A stretch of DNA of 64,000 nucleotides. Source: Platerodrilus igneus. Lineage: Eukaryota; Arthropoda; Insecta; Coleoptera; Lycidae. The stretch covers positions 992,001-1,056,000 of the forward strand of contig JARFIW010001105.1 of assembly GCA_036346225.1 (NCBI GenBank). Reading direction: 5' to 3'. Both the position numbers and the translations under genes were made by a program. How positions within the stretch are numbered: the stretch's first letter is position 1; the number at the start of each line of letters is the position of its first letter. Shown in pieces: positions 34,088 to 44,793 of this stretch. Below the pieces are notes generated by a model. It saw only the letters and a program-made list of their open reading frames with translations. It was not told where the DNA came from and made no database searches.

Positions 34088-36259
34088 TGCTGTGTAACCT
34101 CTCATCTTTGCAGGTACTGGCCCTTTAAAAAAACATTCGAGCCCCACAGTTTGGGCGTCAAGAATGCTGTGAAACCTCTTGAATTACCTGGTCCGTTGAT
34201 TCCTTCTGTTAATCGCCTCGGCTGCTCTTCTAGATAACTTCCATTCTCAATCATAAAATTAAACAACACATTCCTACCACAAACATCAACGTTAACTCTA
34301 TTTACATCAATATTCAGAATACATTAAATTTTCAAATTAAATTTGAACATAAAATTCAGTTTTAAAAGAATTTCCGGATTAATTTTATTATCATTTTACT
34401 GTGCATCCAAAATTAAAGTCCTTGTTGGATGCCTACTAATTAATATAACAATATAAGCAGACCGGAGTCTGAGTATAAAGGAGCATCTACCACCCCTTTA
34501 CGTTAATTAACCAGGTTTGTCTAATTGAGCTCAAAGACCTACCCAAAGTTTCATCCTATTCCCGAACATCAAAACAAAATACCCTTTTACTTAAACAAGC
34601 AAATTTCATCTTAAAATTAAATTTTATGGTTAGAAAAATTCCACTAATGTCCATTTAAAGTAAATCAATTATAAAGTCATTCAATACACACAAAAATGTC
34701 AAACAAAATAGTACAATTTACCTGAAGGTTATTGTCCTCGTAGCTTCAGTGTAATCGTCCCTTTGTAAATCACACCATTCCAACCGGATTCTATTTACAG
34801 CTTCATGTTGTCAACGCTTTAAAAATGTTCTCCATCACCATTAATTTAAAGTTGTTTCTAGGCTTTTCCGGAACTCATCTGTGTATATCTGCCTCTGGTT
34901 CAGTGGATGCAGACACATTTACGAACCATTTAGTCATTAACACCCCGCAAAATAGCAAAGAAATTCATACTTCCTTTTACCAATATTACCAATATACGCC
35001 AAAACTGCCTACTTTTGGGTATACATTTGTCGTTGTAAATTTTACTAATTGGTACCGTGATAATAAACTTTTATTACCTTGTATCTAAGTGCACTGAAGT
35101 ACATTCATGTTAGCACGTAAAATAACCAACTATTTTGAGTCACTAAAATATACTAGCACACTTTAAATTATTTAATCAAACTAAAATGCACTGTTTAATA
35201 TCAAGTCGCGGATGCACGAGCTTTTAACGCATCGAATCGTCGAAAGTCTAAGAGTCTAAGAGAGAAACACATATTCCCGCCTGTATATATAGCGAATAGC
35301 CGACACGTCGCTTTGTTCCCTAAAACGGGTAATTCCAACGAATTCCTCATTCTACGTTCCCAGTCTGTAGCCTGCACGTCGATTTTTATGAATTTAGTCC
35401 TCACCCCATTGAGATCTCAGAAAATTTCAACACGGCCCGCAAAGTTGTCCGAGAAAAACTAATTACTTTTATACAGAAATTGTTGTTCTACCTCTGATAT
35501 ATGCATCCTATTTTTAACCAATCGTGACCTTCGTGACGTTGTTTAAATCACGCCTTTCACTATATGTGTCTTTGCTTGACGCATTTTCTCTTTCCTTTTC
35601 TAACCTGTTCGTATTGGTGCAACTTGACACTCTTCATTATCGATTATTTTAGTCCACATGGAGTGTTATCTGGGTTTAATAAACCCGTATCGCACATTCT
35701 CGTGAATATTAAGCCCGGTTTCTCCAAGATTCTTTGTAAACATTAATTATCTGCAAACTTTTCGCCGTATTTGACATTTAAACTACGCAGGTGTTCAAAA
35801 TATAATATTAAATTTCAGAGCCTTATTCCGTGGTATTTTAATCTTGGGTTTTTACAAGTTTCTATGCTTATATTATATGTTATTAACGGTTTAATTAACT
35901 CCAATTAAATTGATTTCTATCCTTTCATTTTTAGCGAATACAACTTAAATATTAATTATTATATGTACACTTTGTTTTACTACCGGTTACTTAAAATAGG
36001 GTTAATTAATATAAACTTTGCACGTAATTTCCATTTGTTTAGGAATAATTAAATTATCCACTGCGCTTTTCAATACTGCTTCTTTTGATGTAAAGCGTCT
36101 TATAGATAATTTAAATTTCTTATTTTTACTGAAACGACCGAGTTTATTTATGCTTCAAGGTTTTAATAAAGCGTATTATTTAATGAAATTCCTTATACAC
36201 GGTAATTAAAATTATTTGATTTGATTATTTAATTTTCTACCCTGGTCTAAATATGAGTA
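34088..36259 (-). mobile_element. B1 5' LTR
   Basis: Twin of 28784-30959, differing mainly by indels of one or two bases in A, T or GA runs. It would hold the element's promoter. It is followed on the right by a long (AT)n tract. Confidence 0.9.

Positions 36260-36322
<63 letters not shown>
36260..36322. repeat. (AT)n tract right of B1
   Basis: About 60 bp of AT dinucleotides with one phase slip, forming the target of B1. The next 110 bp (36323-36433) are non-coding. Confidence 0.95.
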
Positions 36323-36325
<3 letters not shown>

Positions 36326-36433
36326 GGATATTCGGGTACAGTCGCCCTGCATTATAAATATGCGATCACTATCAATTGAAAAGATAAAATGACGTGATGT
36401 GGATTCCTAGTTTACTGTGCCCGATTTCTCCGA

Positions 36434-37925
36434 CTAGCTTAGCGACAAACATGCCGTGGACTTCACGAAAACGTAATGAAACAAAAAATTTCGAGAAACA
36501 TTTATGAACAATCCTTAATACATTCAAAACATCTTTCTTCTACACACATTATCTAAGATATCTACTTACACACATAGATATAAAGAAAGATTACTAATGC
36601 AATTTACAGTTTAAGTTTAGAAAGAAACAATATTTTTATCATTACGTAGATATTAATATTTTCTTCACCTAATCCTTGTTGATAATTAGAAAACGCCAAA
36701 ACATGTAAGTCACAAAATTTTCTTTAAAATTTTTACGGATAATTTAAATATTTGTTTTATTACACCGTCTCAGTGTAGCTGATCAGCGGCATTGAGCAGA
36801 AATCTGTGTAACGGTCAAACACCTCAAAATCTGATCTCAAAATTGCTAAAAAAAACTATCCATTCACAAATAATTTTCTATTCGCAAAATAAAATATTAC
36901 GTTATTTTTTTGGAGCGCCAATAATTATTAAAATAACTAAATAACATTGCACAAATACAACGAATACACAAGAGAATAGCAGACAACCCCTATGTCGTCA
37001 GCAGCAGGAGTAACGTATAAAATAAACTACGGCTACACTCTTGCGCCAAGTGGGGTGGAATTTATCTTATATCGCCACTACTATATAATGCGGACTAATA
37101 ATAATGGTCTAGGAAAGCGCCACGGCTCCCGCGAACCCAATCTCGGAAAATTGTCAAGTTCTAAATAGATACCTGTTTTCTCTTGCTAGTTCAGCGACAA
37201 ATATGCCGTGGACTTACAAAAATGTAATGAAACAATGAAATCTCAAGACACACTTATGAACAATTCTTAATACATTCAAAAACATATTTCTTCTACACAT
37301 ATTATCTAAGAAATCTACTTAGACACCACAGATATAAAGAAAGCTTACTAATACAATTTACAGCTTAAATTTAGAAAGAAACAACATTTTTATAACTACG
37401 TACATATTAATATGTTCTTCATCTAATCCTTGTTGATAATTAAAAAACTCAAAAACATGTAAGTCACAAAATTTTCTTTAAAATTTTTATGGATAATTTA
37501 AATATTATTTTATTACACCGTCTCAGTATAGCTGATCTGCAACATTGAGCAGCAATTTTTGTAAGGGTCGAACACCTTAAGATCTGACAAAATTGCTAAA
37601 ATGAACTATCCATTCACAAATAAATTTCTATTCGCAAAATGAAGTATTACGTATTTTTTTAGAGCACCAATTAATTATTAGAATAATTAAATAACATTTC
37701 ACAAATATAACGAATACACAAGAGAATAGCAGACAACACCTATGTCGTCAGCAGCAGGAGTAACGTATAAAATAGACTACGGCTACGCTCTTGCGGCAAG
37801 TGGGGTGGGATTTATCTTACATCGCCACTACCAAATAATGCGCCACCTAAATCGATACTAAACGGCTCCCGCGAACCCAATCTAGGAAAATTCTCAAGTT
37901 CTAAATAGATACCAAACCGACACAT
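36434..37925. repeat. 752-bp tandem duplication (two copies)
   Basis: Copy 1 runs about 36434-37180 and copy 2 about 37186-37925. The word GCGACAAACATGCCGTGGAC near 36442 recurs as GCGACAAATATGCCGTGGAC near 37194 (offset 752). Other shared landmarks are TATGTCGTCAGCAGCAGGAG, CAAGTGGGGTGG and GCGAACCCAATCT followed by AAGTTCTAAATAGATACC at each copy's end. The copies differ by scattered substitutions and small indels, so the event is not very recent. No coding frame. It could be a local duplication or the start of a satellite. Confidence 0.85.
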
Positions 37926-40128
37926 TAACTGACAACACCACACGGAAGTAACAACCTAGGTATTAAGATCTTATGTATTGTTGGTAATGAAAAACCGAAA
38001 CTATGTAATTGCACTTTAATATAATCTACGGTTGAAATGTAAGTAACGATATATTGTAAATATATTAGTTGGGGCGGCAAGATTAGTAAAACCAACATTC
38101 GCCAGTAGTTTAATTTACCCTTATTTATTATGGTGGATTCTTGAAAAGCCTTTCCAGGCTTTGTCTTTCCGAACAGTGTATTACGTTAATTAAATAATAC
38201 TTTAAAGAAAATAACTTGACATCGGAGTTATTCAGTATTTTTAAGTTGGATGAATGCAATAAAACTGATACTTTTCAGGAGAATAAATATTTACACACGG
38301 ATTTTTGAATGCTTTTGTGTTTTCGCGGATTATACTTGTTTTAAAATTGGGCTTAATTGTTAAATAATATGTGTCAACGCTATGTGTACTGAAAGCGTTG
38401 GTACGCCAAATAAAAGGTGTTGTGATGGTCCGCCCTTAGTTGCAAGCCAATAAGAATACTCTTGAATTTGCTAGTTCTTAAAGGTGTTTCTCCACGGAAA
38501 CTAGATATGAAAACTCCTTGTAAAATTTGTGGAATTTTTAGGTTTAACGTTCTATTACTAAAAGTTAAGGCGCAATCAAATAGTTTTAATTAATGCAACA
38601 TATGTACAATTATTTTAAATGTTACATTTCTTATACAAGTTATTTTTATCAATAATTTTGAAGCGCACCAATTTAATATATGAGAATTTAACTTTGACTG
38701 ACTACTTTATCAACGTTGTTTTTTCTTTAAATAATGCAAGTTTCATAAGCTTGCTAAACTGGTTATTTTTTCACAGCGGTTTAAAATTTGACTCATATAT
38801 GATATGTGGACTGAATTTGTTTGTGCACAAAAAACTCCACGAAGATAATATTAAAAGATTTTTATTTCAAATACGTGTAAACTTCGCCTCGCATAGTATA
38901 ATTAATATCCATAATACAAAAATGAGTACTCAAATATCACCATAAATATCAATGTCCATAAAGCATTAAACTAGAGTAAAAATTCTGACCTTGTTTACAG
39001 AATGTAAGCCATTGGTTGTTGTCCTTGGTACCCCAACCAGCACAAATGATGTTTCTGTTTAAATTTGATCTGTACTTTCTAACCAAAATTTATTTCGATT
39101 TTTTAAAATTATTTTAATTTCTGACTAATTTAAAATGAGTTTGATTTCTATCCATAAAGTTACCACCTTTTTCAACCTTCATTTAAAATTACTATATTCT
39201 TGACCACCATTTAAAGCTAAGGATCTATAAAATTTTGTATAAATATCAGTTAAATAAATTCTTACCTCTTACGTTTGTTAAACAGCTTTCTATATTATTT
39301 TGAAAATTGCACTAAGTTAATTTATTTAATTGTTTATTAAATTCACTCTTCACGCACATTAGCAAGCTGTCTTTTACTTTATCGAATCACAACAAAATCC
39401 TCATTCTTAAATTTTGTCTAGTATATGTACGATTTTGTATCGTGTGATGTGTGAATTTATCAGTCGCATTAAAACTTTCCCAATATTTAGAATTTTCCAA
39501 CAAATAAAGATTTTGGATACGCTTTTAACGACAGTAATGGATATGATTTCCTATTATTTTCGGTTTTATTAACCTCATATTGAAATAACAAGATAATGAC
39601 CGATTTCAACACATCTGCCTTGCAAAACTGCAGAATGTTTGGATTTTTGTGTTGATAATTTTGTTTAGCTTCACAAGTTGGCTGCATAAGCTTTTCAATA
39701 ACATGTTAATTAGAATAGATTAAACATACTATCTGTTTTGTTTTGATATATTAAATTATTTTTGAGCGTTTATTATGAATATATTGTATCCTTGAAGTAA
39801 CAATTGTTTTCAATATTATAATGCCTACAATTTAGTGAATTTTTGGATGATTGCGTTCTAATGTCCTAAAATAAATTTCCATAACCTAGTGAATTTATTT
39901 TTCTAACATTATAATGTGAACGATGCATGCTTTTTATGTAATATTTATACAGATTAATTTTATTCATACACTTTTTGACTTTGAGCTACATAAATTGATT
40001 GATTTATTTTAAAAATTAGAAATTTTTATTACGAATTCGATTTTCTAACTATTTACACGGCTATAACACTGAAAAGATAATTTCCTATAAAAAAAACACT
40101 TTTAATATGATTAAATTTTTGATAATAG
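37926..40128. other. Intron sequence, nothing recognised
   Basis: AT-rich, no repeats or frames that I can assign, running up to the acceptor at 40128. Candidate frames such as 38619-38945 are random low-complexity text. Confidence 0.55.
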
Positions 40129-40331
40129 TTTTTAAATCGGAGCCACCTTGCCCTCCATCTGGGTCCCAGGGGCAATTACAAAGTTTCGGTCAGTTGCAGT
40201 TCAAGGATGCAACGAAGCAACTATTTACAAATTCTTCATATGTTTTATTATTGACAGCATATGCAATTAGTATTGGAACATTTTATGTCATTCCAACATT
40301 ACTCAATCAAATAGTTCTACAATATTATCCT
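40129..40331 (+). CDS. FLVCR-family transporter, exon for central loop and TM7
   Basis: The exon starts after gataatag (acceptor AG at 40127-40128) with TT completing the Phe codon begun at 18449. It reads 'FKSEPPCPPSGSQ', the cytoplasmic loop where FLVCR proteins carry a 'xPPxPPS' motif, then 'LFTNSSYVLLLTAYAISIG' and 'IPTLLNQIVLQYYP', matching the family's TM7 and the 'STLLNQ' block. The donor is CCT/gtaagt at 40331/40332, phase 0. Length 203 nt. It is separated from the next exon by a 60-nt intron. Confidence 0.9.
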
Positions 40332-40391
40332 GTAAGTTCACAAAATATATTTTCTTTAAATAATTTATGTTATTGTTCTTATTATTTGTAG

Positions 40392-40495
40392 AACTCATTA
40401 CAAGAAGTTGGAACTATTAGTTTGATTCTTAATATTATGGGAATGATTGCATCTGCAGTTAGTGGGTACATTTTGGGAAAACTACAGCGATATAG
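40392..40495 (+). CDS. FLVCR-family transporter, exon for TM8
   Basis: The acceptor is ttatttgtag/AAC at 40391/40392 (phase 0). It encodes 'NSLQEVGTISLILNIMGMIA' and 'SGYILGKLQRY', the helix after the periplasmic-side loop with the family's Gly-rich pattern and the basic 'D/GKxxRY' turn. The donor is TATAG/gtataa at 40495/40496, phase 2. The donor is weaker than GTAAGT but gives an exact protein join, AG + G = Arg. Length 104 nt. Confidence 0.88.
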
Positions 40496-40538
40496 GTATA
40501 AAAATGTCGTCACTAATGATACAATATAATAATTACAG

Positions 40539-40646
40539 GGGAACAACGATCTCAATTTTTGCACTTTATTTACTGGGCATGGTTTTGTTTACAGTAGCTC
40601 CATTCCATTCTCTTGCAGCAGTTTATATCGCCACCATAGTTTTAGG
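40539..40646 (+). CDS. FLVCR-family transporter, exon for TM9-TM10 region
   Basis: The acceptor is aattacag/GGG at 40538/40539, following a 43-nt intron. It reads 'GTTISIFALYLLGMVLFTVAP' and 'AAVYIATIVLG', and ends at GG/gtgagt (40646/40647), phase 2. The family continues here with a 'GFFxTGYxPxGFE' block; I searched the rest of the window for such an exon and did not find it, so the next intron is at least 23 kb or the exon is missing. Length 108 nt. Confidence 0.88.
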
Positions 40647-41392
40647 GTGAGTATTACACAAAATTTAGTCCAAATTATGCCTCGAACCTTTAACGACTTT
40701 TATCAGTTTGCATTTTAATATACTATCTGTTAACTAACATTTCCTTGTTCGTTGTACCTTAGAGCATTGCATATATTTTTTTTTACATAATTTAAAAAAA
40801 TAAAGCAAACGTGTGAGAATTATTTTAAGTTCCATAGTTTTGTTTAAGAGTGTATTATTTAAAGATGCAATAGGTCCCAGCTAAGCGTTAAATTTCGCTG
40901 TAGTCCCACAAAAGAAAATATCCGCAGAAGAAATAATTTTGGTGGAATCATCAATGCAACCCCTTCCTGAAGAAGCCGCCCAGTTTATACGTCGAGAAGT
41001 ATCAAAATGTCGGGATTTAAATCATAATAGCTGCATTTCGTACTAAAGTTGAGAGGGTTGTATCGTTCACTATTCACGTATCTCCTCCGAGGGGGTGGTT
41101 GCTGCGAGGGTTATAGGGTCGGGATCGAGCGTCAGATTTTACCATACGTTGTGTGGCCGGTTTTTTTAGCGCGAATGTAGATATTACGCAAGAAATTTGG
41201 AATTTTCGGTTATTATCCATTTTTATGCTACGAACCGGTTAAAGTGTTCAAAAACTTAGGATAGTCTGCATTTTAACGCCCGAACGCATTAACCATCCAA
41301 TGTGGGTTATTTGTAGAAATCGACTTTTTTTTGATTGTTGGTTACCTAATCTCATATTTACAACAAGCGAAATTTCAATTCTCATCCGCCTT
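40647..41392. other. Intron start, nothing recognised
   Basis: Non-coding sequence after the GTGAGT donor. A GC-richer patch lies near 41080-41160 without a frame or known repeat. Confidence 0.5.
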
Positions 41393-41450
41393 GGTAGCGT
41401 ATGGTTAAGGGTCACGCTTTCCATGCTCGAGGGGCCAGGGTTCGTTGCTC
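41393..41450 (+). mobile_element. tRNA-like pol III promoter (SINE head)
   Basis: An A-box-like word (TGGTAGCGTATGGTTAAGG, 41392-41410) is followed about 28 bp later by a B-box-like word (GGGTTCGTTGCTC, 41438-41450), the spacing of tRNA internal promoters. The whole does not fold into a clean tRNA cloverleaf as far as I can see, so a SINE head is likelier than a tRNA gene. A GGCT repeat follows at about 41553-41574 and a hammerhead ribozyme at 41791. Confidence 0.55.
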
Positions 41451-41790
41451 GCTCATCTATGACTGCTTTTTAGATTACATTGCATTTTATTTTTATTTTT
41501 CATCTTTTACTATACAAAATAGGAGCAAAACAAACTTTCTTAGCGGCTGTGCTGGTTGGCTGGCTGGCTGGCTGGAATTATTAAATTATCGCTTAAGTTT
41601 AACAAAATACATGTTGCATTTACTGAAAAAAGCTTTTGGTTATGAAAAAAGGCGGTTGAGCCGGATCTCCCACTTGCTGACTTGCTAAAACTTGCAAAGT
41701 CAGGTGAAACAACACGAAGGCACAAATTGTGTGACAGATGATGCTGTACTTCCCATAATGTTTTTATGTTAAATACTACAACTTTGCTAC

Positions 41791-41835
41791 TTCTGTCCTG
41801 ATGAGCTCCAATAAGGGTGAAACGCATCAACAGAA
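41791..41835 (+). ncRNA. Hammerhead ribozyme, type I, minimal stem III
   Basis: The self-cleaving RNA core is visible in order. Stem I 5' strand TTCTGT (41791-41796); CTGATGA core (41798-41804); stem II GCTC...GGGT (41805-41818, loop within); GAAA (41819-41822); a very short stem III in ACGCAT (41822-41827); C at 41828 as the cleavage nucleotide; stem I 3' strand ACAGAA (41830-41835), exactly complementary to TTCTGT. Deviations from an ideal core are CA for CG in stem III and A for G after the cleavage site; each is a G-to-A change in a CpG, as expected from methylation decay. Minimal stem III hammerheads are known from Penelope-like elements. Activity may be reduced. Confidence 0.85.
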
Positions 41836-41905
41836 TGCCTTTGTGACTAATATTGAGTCGCTTGCCATTGAATCTCCTTGTATAACATGTATATATATAT
41901 ATTGC

Positions 41906-43760
41906 AGTGATAAGAGGTTGCTTAAGGGTGCACGTTATAGTAAAGGTCGTTCGTGAATGAATAAATAGGATAGTCAGCAGAAAACTACACTTATTTAAAG
42001 AAATAATTAAGAAATAGACATGGTTTGTAGATAGTAAGTAGTCAACACCCTGTATATAGAGTAGAGATAGATTTTGGGCGACGCAGGTAAAAATGGGAAG
42101 ACGCATGGTTGGCGTAGGAATGAGAAATGCATGTAATAAGTAGATAGTAAATATTAAATACCCTGTAGATAAAGTTTAGTTAATATAGGTAAAACAAATA
42201 AGGATATTTTCAGTGGAAGCGCGCGTAATAAATGATAAAGTGTAATTAGACACGCATTAAGAAAAAGTGTTCCAGACAATTAAATTGATACGGATATAGA
42301 AATAAAGTTTCAGGTAGTTAATATAAATGCATACAAAGATCTAATCATTTGATAAGAGGAATGATTAAAAATTGCGTGAATCACATGTAAACATGGAAAT
42401 TTAAAATCGGGTTGCATCAGTTGTTTATAGAAAAGCAGGTAATCTATCAAAATACAGCATGTTGATATGAAAGACAGCTGTGGACAGGTGGTGATTATGA
42501 GGAATCGTAGAGCATTGCATCAGCAACTGCTCAATATGTAATTATTTGATTGGTCAGAGACAAGCGACGAGTTCTAGACCAAACCCACACATGGAGCGGG
42601 GATTCGAGATTATATTAGCAAGCACCTTGATGGGAAAGTCAGTTTTGAACTCAACGAAGGCCGAAGTGCATTGCCATTAAATAAAGTAATACGCAACGAG
42701 TATAAAAGTGAAAAATAATATGAGTGCTAATATGAAGATAATTACCGTTTAAACGTAAGTACGTTTTTAATGAATTTATTGTAAACTAAGACATAAAAAT
42801 AATAGGGTTTTCAGGTCTGAGGGAAATTAGACTAGAATTCAGATGTTAAGAAAAAATTACAGTAATACAATTTAAATGTCAAGGGAAGAAGAAGAATAAT
42901 ACAATCGTGAAGTACAGGGGTGAAACAAACTACTATTTTAAGTCTGGGGCAAGAATGATAAATTTGGAGAATTGAAATAAATTGGGTATATAATTTAATG
43001 GTGGTGATCCATAGTGTAATAATTTGAATGGAATCCAGAATTGGGGAAGATCATTTTTAGCGGAAGCGTCGATGTGGAGGAGATAAGACCAGGTCAGATT
43101 TTCAGTTATAAGACATTTGTTTTTCTATATGAATTTTTATTTTATTTTTAATATTGAATTTGCTAAATAAGAAATGCTTGTGAAAAGTCAACAAAAGAAG
43201 TTGCATACGTATTGAATGAGTAATAGAAAACAGGTATAGAATATTCTACATTTGTTGGTAAAGATCTTAATTTTCTTTGATGACTTTGGGTTTTGAGTAA
43301 ATGATTGTTAATAAATGAGATTTATAAAATTAACTGATTGAAAAGTGTATTTCGAATAATTTCAAAAGCTGTACATAACATATTGGTTCTATTATACAAA
43401 ATCTAAATTTACTGAATTTTATAATTGCAAATAAATGCTAGCCGAGGTCATAAGATTTAAATAGTACAAAAGGCGGAGCCATTAGTTGAGCAGGAAAGTG
43501 ATAAGTCGCAAGGCGGTAACGTATCGAATTTTGCCATTGGTAGATAGAGTTGTTTACAGATAAAGTCCAGTTGATAGCAATATAACAGCTGGAGGAGGAA
43601 ATAATTACACTTAATCGTGAATATTAAAATGGTGGTCCAATAATTTAATGTACGTAGAAAATAAATAATGCAGCACAAAGTCGGGGCATGATAATTATTC
43701 CAATAGCATAGCAATAAAGAAAGCAGCACAACGAAGGGGCTTGAGTATCTAATATTATAG

Positions 43761-43761
<1 letters not shown>
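41906..43761 (+). mobile_element. Family B-like LTR in opposite orientation (probable)
   Basis: Bounded by ATATATAT at 41890-41905 and (AT)n at 43762-43808. Read from the right on the minus strand it starts TGCTATAATATTAGATACTCAAGCCCC, resembling the family B opening (TGCTGTG...GAGCCCC). Its other end, on the minus strand, reads TTATCACTGCA before ATATAT, like TATCACAGTA in the 26760-28770 copy. The length (1.86 kb) fits a solo LTR. The interior is too diverged for me to align, so the assignment rests on ends, length and target. Confidence 0.5.
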
Positions 43762-43803
<42 letters not shown>

Positions 43804-43808
43804 TATAT
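43762..43808. repeat. (AT)n tract
   Basis: AT dinucleotide run that separates two candidate family B-like units. Confidence 0.95.
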
Positions 43809-44790
43809 TTCCTACGAATGTTTCTTTCTTAATTTTTCTGTGAACCCCTTTAAATTTTGTACTACCTCAGCTAGCTCAAAAAGTATCTTTCGAATGTTCA
43901 AAAATACTGATTGGCGTTCTCGGCGGTCGCAATACTCTCAGATAAGCTTCTCACCCCAATCGCAATCAACCAATCAGAAACATTTCCCCTGTTACAGGTC
44001 CGATCGTCCAATCCTATTATCCTTGTCTACCTAATATTTGCTGTCTTTGTTAAAATCCCACTACAGCAACTTAAAATCAATATTGTCGTTATCCTCTAAA
44101 ATTATCGCGTGCTTTAAATGGCTGTTTTGTACAACGACTGTTATCTTTCATTTTCTTTTACCCTGTGCTATTTATACTCTGTCTTCGCTTTGCTTTAAAA
44201 CTACTTGATGTTTCTCAACCTTCGCTTCGGTCGTTAGTTCAAATTTCTAAAGAATTATGTTTCAACGTACATTATGGTTTCTCTAATTGTTTGTTTATCT
44301 GAAAGTCCTTTCTATAAAGTGTTTGCCAGTTTGAAATTGTATTTTCCCAAGTTGTTTAGCCTGTAGACTTTCTGGAATTTGTTTTTAACGGACGCTTTGT
44401 TAGTTAAATGTATATACACGTTTACATTACTGATTTTATATTCTGCAAAGCTTTTCGTACTACACGTTACTTATATGGAATTTAAAATACGCTTAAATTA
44501 TTGATTTTATACTCTGTAAACAAAAGCTTTCCCCTTATTATTTGATGTGCTTGATTTACAACCTTAGAATATTAAAGCTAATTATACGGCAAAGCTTCCA
44601 CACTATGCAACTGTAAAATTACGACTTATTGATACGAATGTATGCTACTATACGTTTGTTTTAAGGTCAAAACTAATTAATTTGAAGCGTAAATATAATA
44701 TTCCTGTGTTCTATATACAAGGTCCTTACAAAATTACTTTCTTGACTTATCGATCCCTTTTTACATAAAACCTACACGATAATATATATA
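43809..44790. other. Unassigned segment between AT tracts, possibly an LTR part
   Basis: About 1 kb lying between (AT)n at 43762-43808 and the ATATAT that precedes B2. Its right end (CCTACACGATAATATATA) is faintly like the family B right end. It lacks the TGCTGTG opening. It may be the broken end of an older copy. No gene. Confidence 0.35.
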
Positions 44791-44793
44791 TAT

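Larger units (their letters stand above)
28784..36259 (-). mobile_element. Family B Ty3/gypsy element B1 (7.5 kb), pol-deleted
   Basis: Complete LTR retrotransposon on the minus strand, flanked by ATAT on both sides in (TA)n. LTRs are 28784-30959 and 34088-36259 (about 2.17 kb each), nearly identical to one another apart from small indels, so insertion was recent. The interior (3.1 kb) carries a primer-binding site, gag, protease and only the start of reverse transcriptase, then a purine-biased stretch and a polypurine tract. Most of reverse transcriptase, RNase H and integrase are missing, so it is non-autonomous. B2 (44794-52294) has the same architecture and the same deletion. Confidence 0.9.
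18450..40128 (+). other. 21.7-kb FLVCR intron with LINE and LTR insertions
   Basis: Bounded by gtaagt at 18450 and ag at 40127-40128. It contains LINE A and its relatives, a family A LTR, two family B LTR units including the 7.5-kb element B1, and a 752-bp tandem duplication, all listed separately. Confidence 0.7.
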
